Of a stretch of 64,000 nt of DNA, positions 35,334 through 43,629 are shown one piece after another. The notes under the pieces were generated by a model. That model was not told where the DNA came from. It saw only the letters and a list, made by a program, of their open reading frames with translations, and ran no database searches. Source of the stretch: Deinococcus hopiensis KR-140 (lineage in GTDB: Bacteria > Deinococcota > Deinococci > Deinococcales > Deinococcaceae); NCBI RefSeq assembly GCF_900176165.1, contig NZ_FWWU01000005.1, positions 248,001 to 312,000 on the forward strand, written 5' to 3'. Positions within the stretch are counted from its first letter, which is position 1. Every line of letters begins with the position of its first letter. The position numbers and the translations under genes were made by a program.

Positions 35334-36398
35334 TCAGGGGGTGTCAGGCCGACACAACTGCTTGAGCAGCGCAAATTCGTTCCACACCATGTCTTCGCGC
35401 ACCACCTGGCCGCCCTGAATGTCGAAGTGACTGATGCCGAGAACATGTACGCGCCGCTGTGTGGGGGAACCGTACACACCGGCCCCGGTGTGGGTCCCCC
35501 GAAAGGTCCAGCGCACAGCGACCTTGAACCCCTGAGCGCCTTGTTCGGTCCAGGCGACGTGTTCCACCTGCACCGCGCCGTCGGGAAATGCGGCAAGCCA
35601 CTGCAGGACGTACGCGGTCAGCGCCTGGGGGCCGTCCAGCCGCCGGTGACCGGGCACCCAGATGACGGCGGTCGGCGCGTAGACCCGATGGACGACATTC
35701 AACATCCGGGCATTCCAGATCAGGCCGTAAATCAATTCCGGCAACTCGGCCGGGTTCTGGGGACCTCCGTCCGGCTCGGGAAGGGCATGGTCCCAGGTGG
35801 CGCGGCTGGGCCCCTCCCCAAAATAGGTGGGGGCTGGCTGTCCAGACCGGTCGGCTTCGGCCTGCACCATGGCGCGGGCCAGTGCCCATTCGTCCAGGCC
35901 GAGTTGGCGCACAAGGGCGAGTTCGTCCTGAACGCTCCACACCTCGTGGACCCGCCCCGCACGCACGGTGTACTGGGTGATCTCGCGCCGATGGACGCGG
36001 TGACCCGTGGGCGGGCCGTAGGTGCCGTGTCCATGGTGGTGGGCACTTGAGGTGACGCGGTGGGACAGGAGCACGCCGTCCAGTTCACGGTTCCAGATCA
36101 CCTCATCGCCGTAGAGGCGCAGGTCCGGAAAAGCAGCCAGCCTCTGCACCGTGGCCTCCACGACCTCACCGCGCCCGCACTGCTCAGCACCAGTCTGATG
36201 AACCCGCACATTGCGGTCGTAGTGGGCGTAGATCAGGCCAATGGCCTTGTCATCCCAGATGCGGTGAGCGCAGCGCACCACGGCCTCCACAGCGGCATCC
36301 AGGGCGTCACCCACGGGCGCTGAGCGGGTGGTGGGTGCGCCCAGGCAGCTGCCCTCTGGCTCAGGGTCTGAGTTCGCTGGGGGTGGGCTCACCGTCAC
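35334..36398 (-). CDS. Two-domain NTF2-like (SnoaL-type) protein (1)
   Basis: About 354 aa. Two cone-shaped NTF2-like domains in tandem: each has H-x-I-W-x-D/E-K-x-I-G-L-I-Y or W-N-A-R-M-L-N-V followed by V-W-S-V-Q-D-E or V-W-N-E-F-A-L-L-K-Q. The GTG at 36398 has AGGAGG five bases before it and overlaps the upstream gene by 38 bases. It is the most divergent of three tandem paralogues. Such domains form lyases, isomerases, dehydratases or non-catalytic binders; I cannot choose. Confidence 0.75.
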   Translation of the reverse strand: MTVSPPPANSDPEPEGSCLGAPTTRSAPVGDALDAAVEAVVRCAHRIWDDKAIGLIYAHYDRNVRVHQTGAEQCGRGEVVEATVQRLAAFPDLRLYGDEVIWNRELDGVLLSHRVTSSAHHHGHGTYGPPTGHRVHRREITQYTVRAGRVHEVWSVQDELALVRQLGLDEWALARAMVQAEADRSGQPAPTYFGEGPSRATWDHALPEPDGGPQNPAELPELIYGLIWNARMLNVVHRVYAPTAVIWVPGHRRLDGPQALTAYVLQWLAAFPDGAVQVEHVAWTEQGAQGFKVAVRWTFRGTHTGAGVYGSPTQRRVHVLGISHFDIQGGQVVREDMVWNEFALLKQLCRPDTP

Positions 36399-37470
36399 CG
36401 CGTCCTCCTGGCTGGCCATACAGTTGCTTAAGCAGAGCGAATTCGTCGAAGATGGTCCATTCCTGCACGACCTTCCCACCTGACAGCGTGTGGTGGCTCA
36501 TGCCAATCAGGAAGATGCGGCGGCCAGTGGGCGCGCCGTAGGGTCCGTAGCCGTCGTGGGTGCCCTGCAGGGTAAAGCGGGTGGCCACCCGGTATCCACG
36601 GTCTACGCCGCCGACAACGCACTGGTGATCCACCGTCAGGGCCAGGTCGGGAAAGCAGGCCAGCAGGGTGATCACAAAGTTCTCGTAATCGCCATACCCG
36701 TAGAGTTTCCGGGAGTCCGGCACGAACGCCACGTGTCCCGGTGCGTAGTGCTCGCGGACCATATTGACGAGCCGGGCGTTCCACAAGTTGAGCAGCACCG
36801 CACGGATAAAGCCCTGGGGGTCATCGTTGGCTGCGGGCACGGTCAGGAACTCCGGGGCCTGCTGCCCAGTCGGGAGACGGTCGATCTCGCCGTGGGTGTG
36901 CGGCGTGGCCGGCAACACCGCCCGCTTCGCCAGGACCACCGGGTCATACCCCATGCAGCGCAGCTCCGTGACGCCGTCGTGCGCCAGCCACTCTTCCACG
37001 ATGCGGTTTTCACGGATCAGGCAGTCCGCGATGCCCCAGCGGGCGATCTTGCGTCCAGTCGGCGGGCCATGCTCGGTGTAGCCGCTGTGGGTGCCGATGT
37101 CGTAGACGCGGTGCGAGGAATAGAAGCCCTTGCGCTCGTCGCCACCCCAGATCACGTCGTCGGCGTAGGCGCGCAGGTCGCCCCACATGGCTTGGTTTTG
37201 GAGGGTGTTGCGCACCATCGCTTCGCGCCCGTACAGGATCCCGCCCGACGTGTGCACGAGCACGTTATGGGCGTAGTGGGTGTAGATCAGGCCGATGGCC
37301 TTTTCCTCCCAGATCTTGTGGGTGCAGCGCACGATGTAGTCGACGATGTCGGTGTAGTCGGCGTCAAAACCTGCCAGGGGCTGGCGGCGGCCCGTGTCAG
37401 CGGCCTGAACAAACTCGGAATAATCGGGCCTGGTGGCAAAGTCAAACGCGGGGAGAGGTGTGCGGACCAT
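36361..37470 (-). CDS. Two-domain NTF2-like (SnoaL-type) protein (2)
   Basis: 369 aa. The N-domain has C-T-H-K-I-W-E-E-K-A-I-G-L-I-Y-T-H-Y, the C-domain L-W-N-A-R-L-V-N-M-V-R-E-H-Y and E-W-T-I-F-D-E-F-A-L-L-K-Q-L. It starts 2 bases after the stop of paralogue 3. DNA at 36620-36947 is almost identical to 37693-38020, while the flanks differ more, which points to gene conversion or very recent duplication. The internal domain repeat and conserved His/Asp residues suggest an enzyme of the uptake pathway. Confidence 0.8.
   Translation of the reverse strand: MVRTPLPAFDFATRPDYSEFVQAADTGRRQPLAGFDADYTDIVDYIVRCTHKIWEEKAIGLIYTHYAHNVLVHTSGGILYGREAMVRNTLQNQAMWGDLRAYADDVIWGGDERKGFYSSHRVYDIGTHSGYTEHGPPTGRKIARWGIADCLIRENRIVEEWLAHDGVTELRCMGYDPVVLAKRAVLPATPHTHGEIDRLPTGQQAPEFLTVPAANDDPQGFIRAVLLNLWNARLVNMVREHYAPGHVAFVPDSRKLYGYGDYENFVITLLACFPDLALTVDHQCVVGGVDRGYRVATRFTLQGTHDGYGPYGAPTGRRIFLIGMSHHTLSGGKVVQEWTIFDEFALLKQLYGQPGGRGDGEPTPSELRP
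36620..36947. repeat. Near-identical 328-bp block, copy 1 (within NTF2-like gene 2)
   Basis: By eye it differs from 37693-38020 at a single base (GGCTGC versus GGCCGC). It covers the middle of both genes, at a constant offset of 1073 bases. Confidence 0.85.
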
Positions 37471-37472
37471 GG

Positions 37473-38552
37473 TCAGAGCTCCAGTTGGGCGTGCAGCTGC
37501 TTAAGCAGAGCGAATTCGTCGAAGATGGTCCATTCCTGCACGACCTTCCCGCCCTTGATGATGTGATGGCAAATCATGATCAGGAAGATGCGGCGGCCAG
37601 TGGGCGCACCGTAGGGTCCGTAGCCGTCGTGGGTGCCCTGGAATGTGCAGCGCGTCGCGACCCGGAATCCCTGCGGCGCATTCCCCTGCACGCACTGGTG
37701 ATCCACCGTCAGGGCCAGGTCGGGAAAGCAGGCCAGCAGGGTGATCACAAAGTTCTCGTAATCGCCATACCCGTAGAGTTTCCGGGAGTCCGGCACGAAC
37801 GCCACGTGTCCCGGTGCGTAGTGCTCGCGGACCATATTGACGAGCCGGGCGTTCCACAAGTTGAGCAGCACCGCACGGATAAAGCCCTGGGGGTCATCGT
37901 TGGCCGCGGGCACGGTCAGGAACTCCGGGGCCTGCTGCCCAGTCGGGAGACGGTCGATCTCGCCGTGGGTGTGCGGCGTGGCCGGCAACACCGCCCGCTT
38001 CGCCAGGACCACCGGGTCATATCCCATCTGGCGCAGCTCCGTGAGCGTATCAGAGGCCAGCCACTCTTCCACGATACGGTTTTCCCGCACGAAGCAGTCC
38101 GCGATGCCCCAGCGGTGCACCTTGCGGCCGGTGGGCGGGCCGTATTCGGTGTAGCCGGTGTTGACCCCGACGCTCGATACCCGGTGCGAGGAATAGAAGC
38201 CCTCGCGCTCGTCGCCACCCCAGATCACGTCGTCGGCGTAGGCCCGGCGCTCGGAATAGACGGCGATGCGCTGGAGCGTGTTGGTTACCATCGCCTCGCG
38301 GCCGTACAAGATCCCGCTGGAGTAGTGCACGAGCACGTTATGGGCGTAGTGGGTGTAGATCAGGCCGACGGCCTTTTCTTCCCAGATCTTGTGGGTGCAG
38401 CGCACGATGTAGTCGACGATGTCGGTGTAGTCGGCGTCAAAACCTGCCAGGGGCTGGCGGCGGCCTGTGCCGGCGGCCTGAACAAACTCGGAATAGTCGG
38501 GCCTGCTGGCAAAGTTGAAAGCGGGTGGGGAGGTGGTCTGCTGGTCGTCCAT
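37473..38552 (-). CDS. Two-domain NTF2-like (SnoaL-type) protein (3)
   Basis: 359 aa, close paralogue of the downstream gene through its whole length. The N-terminal half has R-P-D-Y-S-E-F-V-Q-A-A and D-Y-T-D-I-V-D-Y-I-V-R, both shared with paralogue 2. It is 90 bases downstream of the permease genes, so it is in the same transcription unit. Tandem triplication suggests subunits of a hetero-oligomer or sequential activities on related substrates. Confidence 0.8.
   Translation of the reverse strand: MDDQQTTSPPAFNFASRPDYSEFVQAAGTGRRQPLAGFDADYTDIVDYIVRCTHKIWEEKAVGLIYTHYAHNVLVHYSSGILYGREAMVTNTLQRIAVYSERRAYADDVIWGGDEREGFYSSHRVSSVGVNTGYTEYGPPTGRKVHRWGIADCFVRENRIVEEWLASDTLTELRQMGYDPVVLAKRAVLPATPHTHGEIDRLPTGQQAPEFLTVPAANDDPQGFIRAVLLNLWNARLVNMVREHYAPGHVAFVPDSRKLYGYGDYENFVITLLACFPDLALTVDHQCVQGNAPQGFRVATRCTFQGTHDGYGPYGAPTGRRIFLIMICHHIIKGGKVVQEWTIFDEFALLKQLHAQLEL
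37693..38020. repeat. Near-identical 328-bp block, copy 2 (within NTF2-like gene 3)
   Basis: Partner of 36620-36947. The sequences just outside the blocks diverge, so the identity is local and not due to uniform recent duplication. Confidence 0.85.
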
Positions 38553-38642
38553 GTGGGTCCTTTGCGAGGTGGACTCGGCCCGGGTGTCAGCCCGGGTCGT
38601 CCTGGGCGGGAAGGTGGGGTTACTCTACGGGGCGCCCGGCGG

Positions 38643-39500
38643 TCACTTCACGGCCCCGACAGTGATGCCTTCAACGAAATACCGGCGGATAAACAGGGAC
38701 ATCACCAGGATCGGGACCATGACCAGCAGGCCGGCTGCCGCCACTTGTTCCCACATGGGCCCGCGTGGGCCGGAGATGGTCTGCATGGTTACGGGCAACG
38801 TCAGGGCGTCCGAACGGGTCAGGATCAACGCGAAGAAGAATTCGTTCCAGGCAGAGATGAAGGCAAACACTGCCGCCACGAGCAGGCCGGGCATAATCAG
38901 CGGCAGCGTGACGTAGCGGAGCGTCTGGAGTTCGTTGCAGCCGTCAATGAAGGAGGCTTCTTCGATTTCTACCGGAAGCGAGTCGAAAAAGCCGCGTAGC
39001 ATCCAGATGGCGTATGGGAGGGTAAAGGACAGGTAGACGATGATGAGGGCCCAGGGCGTGTCAATGAGGTTCAACGTCCGGAACAGCGTGAAAAAGGGAA
39101 TGGCGACCACGACGGCGGGCACGAACTGCGTGATCAGGATCAGGAGGAACAGGGCGTCGCGCCCCCAAAACCGGTGGCGGGAGATCACGTAGGAGGCCGC
39201 TGCGCCCAGCGGAATGGTGATCGCCACAGTCAGGAACGACACCAGCGCGCTTACCCAGACGTGCGAGCCGAGGAGGATCGGCGTGGCGAACACCGCGCGG
39301 AAGTTGTCGAGGGTGGGGGTGAACAGCAGGCGCGTGGAGTACACATCAATCTGGTTTTTGAAGGCGGCCAGGATCATCCATACCAGCGGGAACATCACGA
39401 AGAAGATGACCGCGAGCGTAGCGGCCACTTCGCCGGTCTGGGCGAGGCGGCGGCGCCTGCGGACGCTGGAATCTGGCTTATGGATCAGAGGGGCCTGCAT
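38643..39500 (-). CDS. ABC sugar-type permease, MalG-like (CUT1)
   Basis: 285 aa. Six predicted transmembrane helices and the EAA loop E-E-A-S-F-I-D-G-C-N-E-L-Q ... L-P-L-I-M-P-G identify an inner-membrane permease of the CUT1 class. The ATG overlaps the stop of the first permease (TGATG). No ATPase gene is present in the operon, so a shared MsmK/UgpC-type ATPase encoded elsewhere is expected. Confidence 0.92.
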   Translation of the reverse strand: MQAPLIHKPDSSVRRRRRLAQTGEVAATLAVIFFVMFPLVWMILAAFKNQIDVYSTRLLFTPTLDNFRAVFATPILLGSHVWVSALVSFLTVAITIPLGAAASYVISRHRFWGRDALFLLILITQFVPAVVVAIPFFTLFRTLNLIDTPWALIIVYLSFTLPYAIWMLRGFFDSLPVEIEEASFIDGCNELQTLRYVTLPLIMPGLLVAAVFAFISAWNEFFFALILTRSDALTLPVTMQTISGPRGPMWEQVAAAGLLVMVPILVMSLFIRRYFVEGITVGAVK

Positions 39501-40453
39501 CAGTCGCCCCTCATCAGTGTTCGCACGTAGAGCGTGGCGAGCAGTGCCATGACCGCGACGATGATGTACGAGACGGCGGAGGCGTAGCCCAGATCGAGGT
39601 TCCGGAAGGCCACCTGGTAAACGAAGAAGTACAGGGTCTGGGTGGAGTCGCCCGGGCCGCCCCCCGTCATGATGGCCACCTGATCGAACATCTTGACCGC
39701 CGAGATGATCTTGAGAAGCGCCACGATGTAAATCACAGGCGCGAGCAGGGGCAGCGTGATGCGCCGGAAGATTTGGAAGCTGGTCGCGCCGTCTACCCGG
39801 GCAGCCTCGGTGGCCTCGGTGGGAATCGAGCCGAGCGCACCGATGAACATCAGGGCGAACAGCGGTGCCCACCCCCAGATTTCGGACATGGCGATGGCCA
39901 CCAGGGCGCTGAAGTCGTGGCCCAGCCAGACGTAGCCTTTCAGGGGCGCAAACACCTCGCCCAGCATCTTGGAGTACACGCCGTACTCCGGGTTGAGCAT
40001 GAAGCGCCAGGAGTAGCCCTTAAGGACGGGGGCCACCGCGAAGGGAAAGATCAGCAGCGTGCGCGCGAAGACGTTCAGCCGGGTGGGCTTGGCCAGAATC
40101 AGGGCGATGGCCAGTCCGGTCAGCAGGGTCAGCGTGACCGAGATCAGGGTGTACAGCGCGCTGACCCCCAGGCTGTTCAGGAAGCCCGCGTCGGTAAAAG
40201 CCCGCGCGTAGTTTGACAGGCCGACGAAGGGACCGGGCGTGGGTGAGTTGATGAGGCGCCAGTCACGGAACGAGGTGATCAGCGAAGCGATCAGCGGGTA
40301 GATCACGGTTGCCAGAATCACCAGCAGGCCGGGTCCGAGCATCAGCCAGCGCAGGCTGCTGCTCTGGGGCCGCCAGGGCTTGGAAACGCCGCGTGAGGGT
40401 GGGGGGGCCAGGCCATCAGCCAAGAGTTCAGGCGTCGTTGGAGAAGGTTCCAT
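39500..40453 (-). CDS. ABC sugar-type permease, MalF-like (CUT1)
   Basis: 317 aa. The cytoplasmic N-terminal extension is proline-rich; six helices follow from residue 36. The EAA motif reads E-A-T-E-A-A-R-V-D-G-A-T and I-T-L-P-L-L. It pairs with the MalG-like gene directly downstream and follows the substrate-binding protein gene by 76 bases, so the three form the importer. Confidence 0.92.
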   Translation of the reverse strand: MEPSPTTPELLADGLAPPPSRGVSKPWRPQSSSLRWLMLGPGLLVILATVIYPLIASLITSFRDWRLINSPTPGPFVGLSNYARAFTDAGFLNSLGVSALYTLISVTLTLLTGLAIALILAKPTRLNVFARTLLIFPFAVAPVLKGYSWRFMLNPEYGVYSKMLGEVFAPLKGYVWLGHDFSALVAIAMSEIWGWAPLFALMFIGALGSIPTEATEAARVDGATSFQIFRRITLPLLAPVIYIVALLKIISAVKMFDQVAIMTGGGPGDSTQTLYFFVYQVAFRNLDLGYASAVSYIIVAVMALLATLYVRTLMRGD

Positions 40454-40529
40454 CGGGGTTCACCTCAGCCGGGCCAACCTGAGGGGGTGGCCCGGCATGC
40501 CCTGCAGGGGTGACGGCGGGGTGCCTACA

Positions 40530-41894
40530 TCATTTGTAGTAGCCGGCCCGCTTCTGGATGGCGTCCACGTCCCGGGCCATGCGGTCGAGGGTGGTCTTGA
40601 CGTTGGCTCCGGTGGCCATCTGGTTGATGCCGACTTCCAGCACGCTCTGGATTTCGGCCCAGGTCTTGACTTGCGGGAGGGTGCGGGCGGTACGCAGCGC
40701 CTGGGCACCGACTTTGGGGATGCCGCCGTTGGCCGCATTGACCTTGGGATCGTTCATGCCCGAGAAGGTCACGATGGTATTGTCGGCCTCGGCAGGAATG
40801 CTCCGGTTGGCAGCGACCTTTTTCTGCACCTGCGTGCTGGTCACATACTTGACGAACTCCCAGGCCGCGTCCGGATGTTTGGAGTTCTTGAAAATACCCA
40901 GTGGCCAGATCAGGGCGTAGTTCTGGGTCTTGCCACCGGCCCAGCCGGGGGCAGGTGCGAAACCGATGTTGTTGAGCACGGCGGGAGTGACGGCCTTGGG
41001 GTCGGCGAAGCGCGCCCAGTACCACCACCAGCCCACCCACATGGCGGCCCGGCCCTGTAAGATCTCGGACGAGGACTCGGGCTCCGCGAAGGTGGTGGCT
41101 GCGGCGTTGGTGACCTTGTTCTTGCGCAGAACATCGATGTAGAACTGCGTGGCCTGCACGCCCTTGGCACTGTTAAAGACTGGGCGTCCGGTTTTGTCGA
41201 GGATGTCACCGCCATTGCCCCAGAGCATGCTGACCCAGCTGAAGAGGTTTTGCCCGGCGCTCACGCCGTACATGGTCGACAGGCCCGCCATGTCGGGTTT
41301 CTTCTGCTGAATCACGGTGGCCGTCTTGACCACGTCCTGCCAGGTGGTTGGCACCTTCAGCTTGAGCTCGTTGAAGACGTCTTTGCGGTAGAACAGTACC
41401 AGCGGGTGTCCCCGGAAGGGCAGTCCCACGATGTTGCCGGCGGTATCGGTCGACGCTTCAATGTAAGCGTTCGGGTAGTCCTTCATATTGATCTTGTCGG
41501 CAGCGATGCGGCTGTTCAGGGGCAGCATCTGGGACTTGAAGGCCTCACCCCAGGCGTCCACCCAGGCGACCACGTCGTAGGTGTTGCCGGTTGTGGCCTC
41601 TACCAGAATCTTCTGCTGCAAGGCCTCATACGGGGTGTTTTCCCATTTGACCGTGATGCCCGTGAGTTTCTGGAATTCGCTGCCCTCGCCCGTGAGTTTG
41701 ATCATCTGGGCGAATTGCCCGGCGGTGGCGCAGCAGATCAGGAACTTGAGCTGCGTGCCGGCGTAGGGCTTGCCGGATTTCAGGCCGTAGGTGGCGGCGG
41801 TCTGCGCCAGGCCTGGCGGGGTCGTGGCCAATGCGCCCAGTATCCCCAGGGTCAATCCGATGCGCCGACGAACTCTTCGGTCTGCCTTGATCAT
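40530..41894 (-). CDS. Extracellular sugar-type ABC substrate-binding protein (2)
   Basis: 454 aa from the ATG at 41894, six bases after AGGAGGG. The signal peptide is R-R-V-R-R-R-I-G-L-T-L-G-I-L-G-A-L ... P-P-G-L-A-Q-T. The mature part is a family 1 solute-binding protein (D-V-V-A-W-V-D-A-W, P-F-R-G-H-P-L-V-L-F-Y-R-K-D-V-F). It is the first gene of the minus-strand arm, under a LacI-type operator at 42133-42146. Ligand unknown; the enzyme set downstream suggests a polyol-, hydroxy-acid- or amide-bearing compound. Confidence 0.9.
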   Translation of the reverse strand: MIKADRRVRRRIGLTLGILGALATTPPGLAQTAATYGLKSGKPYAGTQLKFLICCATAGQFAQMIKLTGEGSEFQKLTGITVKWENTPYEALQQKILVEATTGNTYDVVAWVDAWGEAFKSQMLPLNSRIAADKINMKDYPNAYIEASTDTAGNIVGLPFRGHPLVLFYRKDVFNELKLKVPTTWQDVVKTATVIQQKKPDMAGLSTMYGVSAGQNLFSWVSMLWGNGGDILDKTGRPVFNSAKGVQATQFYIDVLRKNKVTNAAATTFAEPESSSEILQGRAAMWVGWWWYWARFADPKAVTPAVLNNIGFAPAPGWAGGKTQNYALIWPLGIFKNSKHPDAAWEFVKYVTSTQVQKKVAANRSIPAEADNTIVTFSGMNDPKVNAANGGIPKVGAQALRTARTLPQVKTWAEIQSVLEVGINQMATGANVKTTLDRMARDVDAIQKRAGYYK

Positions 41895-42132
41895 GTGGCT
41901 CCCTCCTGACAAACGTGTCCTGCACGGGTCATGTTGGCTGCGATGCTCGCTTGGAATGGGGGCGTGCAGCGCTGGGCACTGCGAACGCGTCACCAGAGTT
42001 CCCACGGTGGAGTGCAGAGGGGGCGGTGCCGCCGGCTGGGAACGAGATGGAAGGCGGCGGTAGAACGCAGGTGAGTGACGTAGGCGAAACGGCGACGGGT
42101 GGTAACGATGACCACCCCTTGAAGTCCCGCCT

Positions 42133-42146
42133 TGCATACGTATTCA
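42133..42146. promoter_or_regulatory. LacI-type operator of the minus-strand arm
   Basis: TGCATACGTATTCA, a near-palindrome centred on ACGT. It overlaps the start region of the minus-strand promoter: -35 TTGACA at 42172-42177, 18-base spacer, and TAAGGT as -10 at 42148-42153. An identical site lies at 42265-42278. The LacI-family gene at 45776 is the natural regulator. Confidence 0.8.
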
Positions 42147-42234
42147 TACCTTAGGTGGCAGTCTTCCGCTTTGTCAAGCCCTAATTTCGAGCCGCTTTGG
42201 CGAGCAGTTACCAGGGAATCGGCCTGTTTTCATC

Positions 42235-42263
42235 TTGACGTCACCGCTCCATTGGAGTACGTT
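42235..42263 (+). promoter_or_regulatory. Promoter of the plus-strand catabolic arm
   Basis: TTGACG (42235-42240), a 17-base spacer and TACGTT (42258-42263). The operator at 42265-42278 directly follows the -10, so bound repressor would block initiation. The first gene starts 80 bases downstream. Confidence 0.75.
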
Positions 42264-42264
42264 T

Positions 42265-42278
42265 TGCATACGTATTCA
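42265..42278. promoter_or_regulatory. LacI-type operator of the plus-strand arm
   Basis: TGCATACGTATTCA, identical to 42133-42146 and 132 bases from it. This spacing would allow a loop between two repressor dimers to silence both divergent promoters, as for other LacI-family proteins. Confidence 0.8.
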
Positions 42279-42344
42279 AATTCCGCGAGCGGCACCTGTT
42301 CGGTGTGGTTCTGCTGATCAGCCCTGCACGTCCCTGGAGGCTTC

Positions 42345-42965
42345 ATGACATCCGAGACCCGATCCTTTCCCTCCCCCACCCAGGAAGACCTCGGTGTCAT
42401 GACTGGCAACGTGGTGCGCTTTCGCGACCTGAAGTCCCGGCCTATCCCACTCATGTTCATCGACTCGGTCCTCCCGGGCCACCAGCGCCACAACTACGCC
42501 GTCATCGGCGACACGGCCGCCGAGAACGATGCCTACGCGCCGTTCATCACATCGCCACACGGCTTTCAGATCGGTATGGTGCGCGCCCGACAGGGCAACG
42601 GCCCGGCGTATCACACGCACGATTACATCGAGTCGTTCCTGCCCCTGAAGGGCCGTTGGCGCTTCTACTGGGGTCAGAGCCCGGACCAGGTGGACGGGGA
42701 AACGGTCCTGGAGGAATTCGATTACATTACGCTGCCGCCCCAGCTGTGGCGCGGTTTCGAATGCATTGACGAGGGCGAAAGCTGGATCTTCGCCGTGCTT
42801 GAAAAACACGAAGTCTACGAGGGCAAAGACCCCTACTGGGCCCCCGACGTGATCCGCCGTGCCCGTGAGTACGGCTTCGAAGCCAGCGAAAACGGCAAGA
42901 TGATCAAGCCGGACAACTTTGCCGAGCTCGAGCAGCAGTTGCTCCGGCAGTTCGGAGACGACTGA
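42345..42965 (+). CDS. Cupin-domain protein
   Basis: 206 aa. The cupin motif 1 is A-Y-H-T-H-D-Y-I-E-S-F (two His and one Glu as metal ligands), with F-D-Y-I-T-L-P-P-Q-L-W-R-G-F leading to a less typical second motif. It is the first gene of the plus-strand arm. Cupins here may be dioxygenases, isomerases or lyases acting on the imported compound. The next gene starts 5 bases after its stop. Confidence 0.8.
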   Translation: MTSETRSFPSPTQEDLGVMTGNVVRFRDLKSRPIPLMFIDSVLPGHQRHNYAVIGDTAAENDAYAPFITSPHGFQIGMVRARQGNGPAYHTHDYIESFLPLKGRWRFYWGQSPDQVDGETVLEEFDYITLPPQLWRGFECIDEGESWIFAVLEKHEVYEGKDPYWAPDVIRRAREYGFEASENGKMIKPDNFAELEQQLLRQFGDD

Positions 42966-42969
42966 CGCC

Positions 42970-43629
42970 GTGCCCACCCTGTTGCTGCCCGGCACCCTGT
43001 GCGACGCAGCCCTCTGGGCGGACGTGGCCCTGCCTCCCGGTGCCCATGTGTGGGCACCGGTGCGAGGCCACACGCTCGCCGAAGCTGCCTGGCAGGCGGC
43101 GTCGGCCCAGAGCGGGCCGCTGCACGTCGTGGGTTTCTCGTTGGGCGCGATCGTGGCCTTTGAGTTGCTGCGCCGTTGGCCCGAGCGTGTGCAGCGACTG
43201 ACGCTGATCAGCGCCAATCCACTCGCGCCCACTGCAAAACAGCTCGTGGCCTGGGCCGATCAGGAGGCCGCCGTGTCGGCCGGCCCGGACGGCTTTGAAG
43301 CGGTCGCCCAGCAGGTGGCGGCGGGGGTGGGCCCGCATTCCGAGCGGGTCCTGGCGATGGCGCGGCGGGTCGGTCCAAAGATTTTCCTGGAGCAACTCGC
43401 GTTGCTGCGCTCCCGGCCCGACAGCCGTCCAGTGTTCCAGACCCACCGTGGCCCCCTGACGTTGCTGGTCGGAGCGGCCGATACCGTCACGCCCCCCGCC
43501 CTCAGTGAAACCGTAAAAGCCCTCGCGCCGCAGGCCGACCTGCGCGTGGTTCCGGGGGCCGGCCACTACCTGCCGCTGGACGCCCCCGGAACTGTCTCGG
43601 CCCTGCTCGGAACGTGGGCCCATGCCTGA
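42970..43629 (+). CDS. Alpha/beta hydrolase
   Basis: 219 aa from GTG at 42970. The catalytic triad is visible: Ser in G-F-S-L-G-A, Asp in V-G-A-A-D-T-V, and His in G-A-G-H-Y-L-P. Oxyanion region L-P-G-T-L-C-D is at the start. It overlaps the aldolase gene by 8 bases. It probably cleaves an ester, lactone or C-C bond in the pathway; family members include MetX-like and enol-lactone hydrolases. Confidence 0.85.
   Translation: MPTLLLPGTLCDAALWADVALPPGAHVWAPVRGHTLAEAAWQAASAQSGPLHVVGFSLGAIVAFELLRRWPERVQRLTLISANPLAPTAKQLVAWADQEAAVSAGPDGFEAVAQQVAAGVGPHSERVLAMARRVGPKIFLEQLALLRSRPDSRPVFQTHRGPLTLLVGAADTVTPPALSETVKALAPQADLRVVPGAGHYLPLDAPGTVSALLGTWAHA

Noticed and set aside
36490..38999. Long plus-strand frames of 358 and 513 codons through the NTF2-like genes
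   Set aside because: They are antisense to well-supported genes and mirror each other only because the genes are paralogues.
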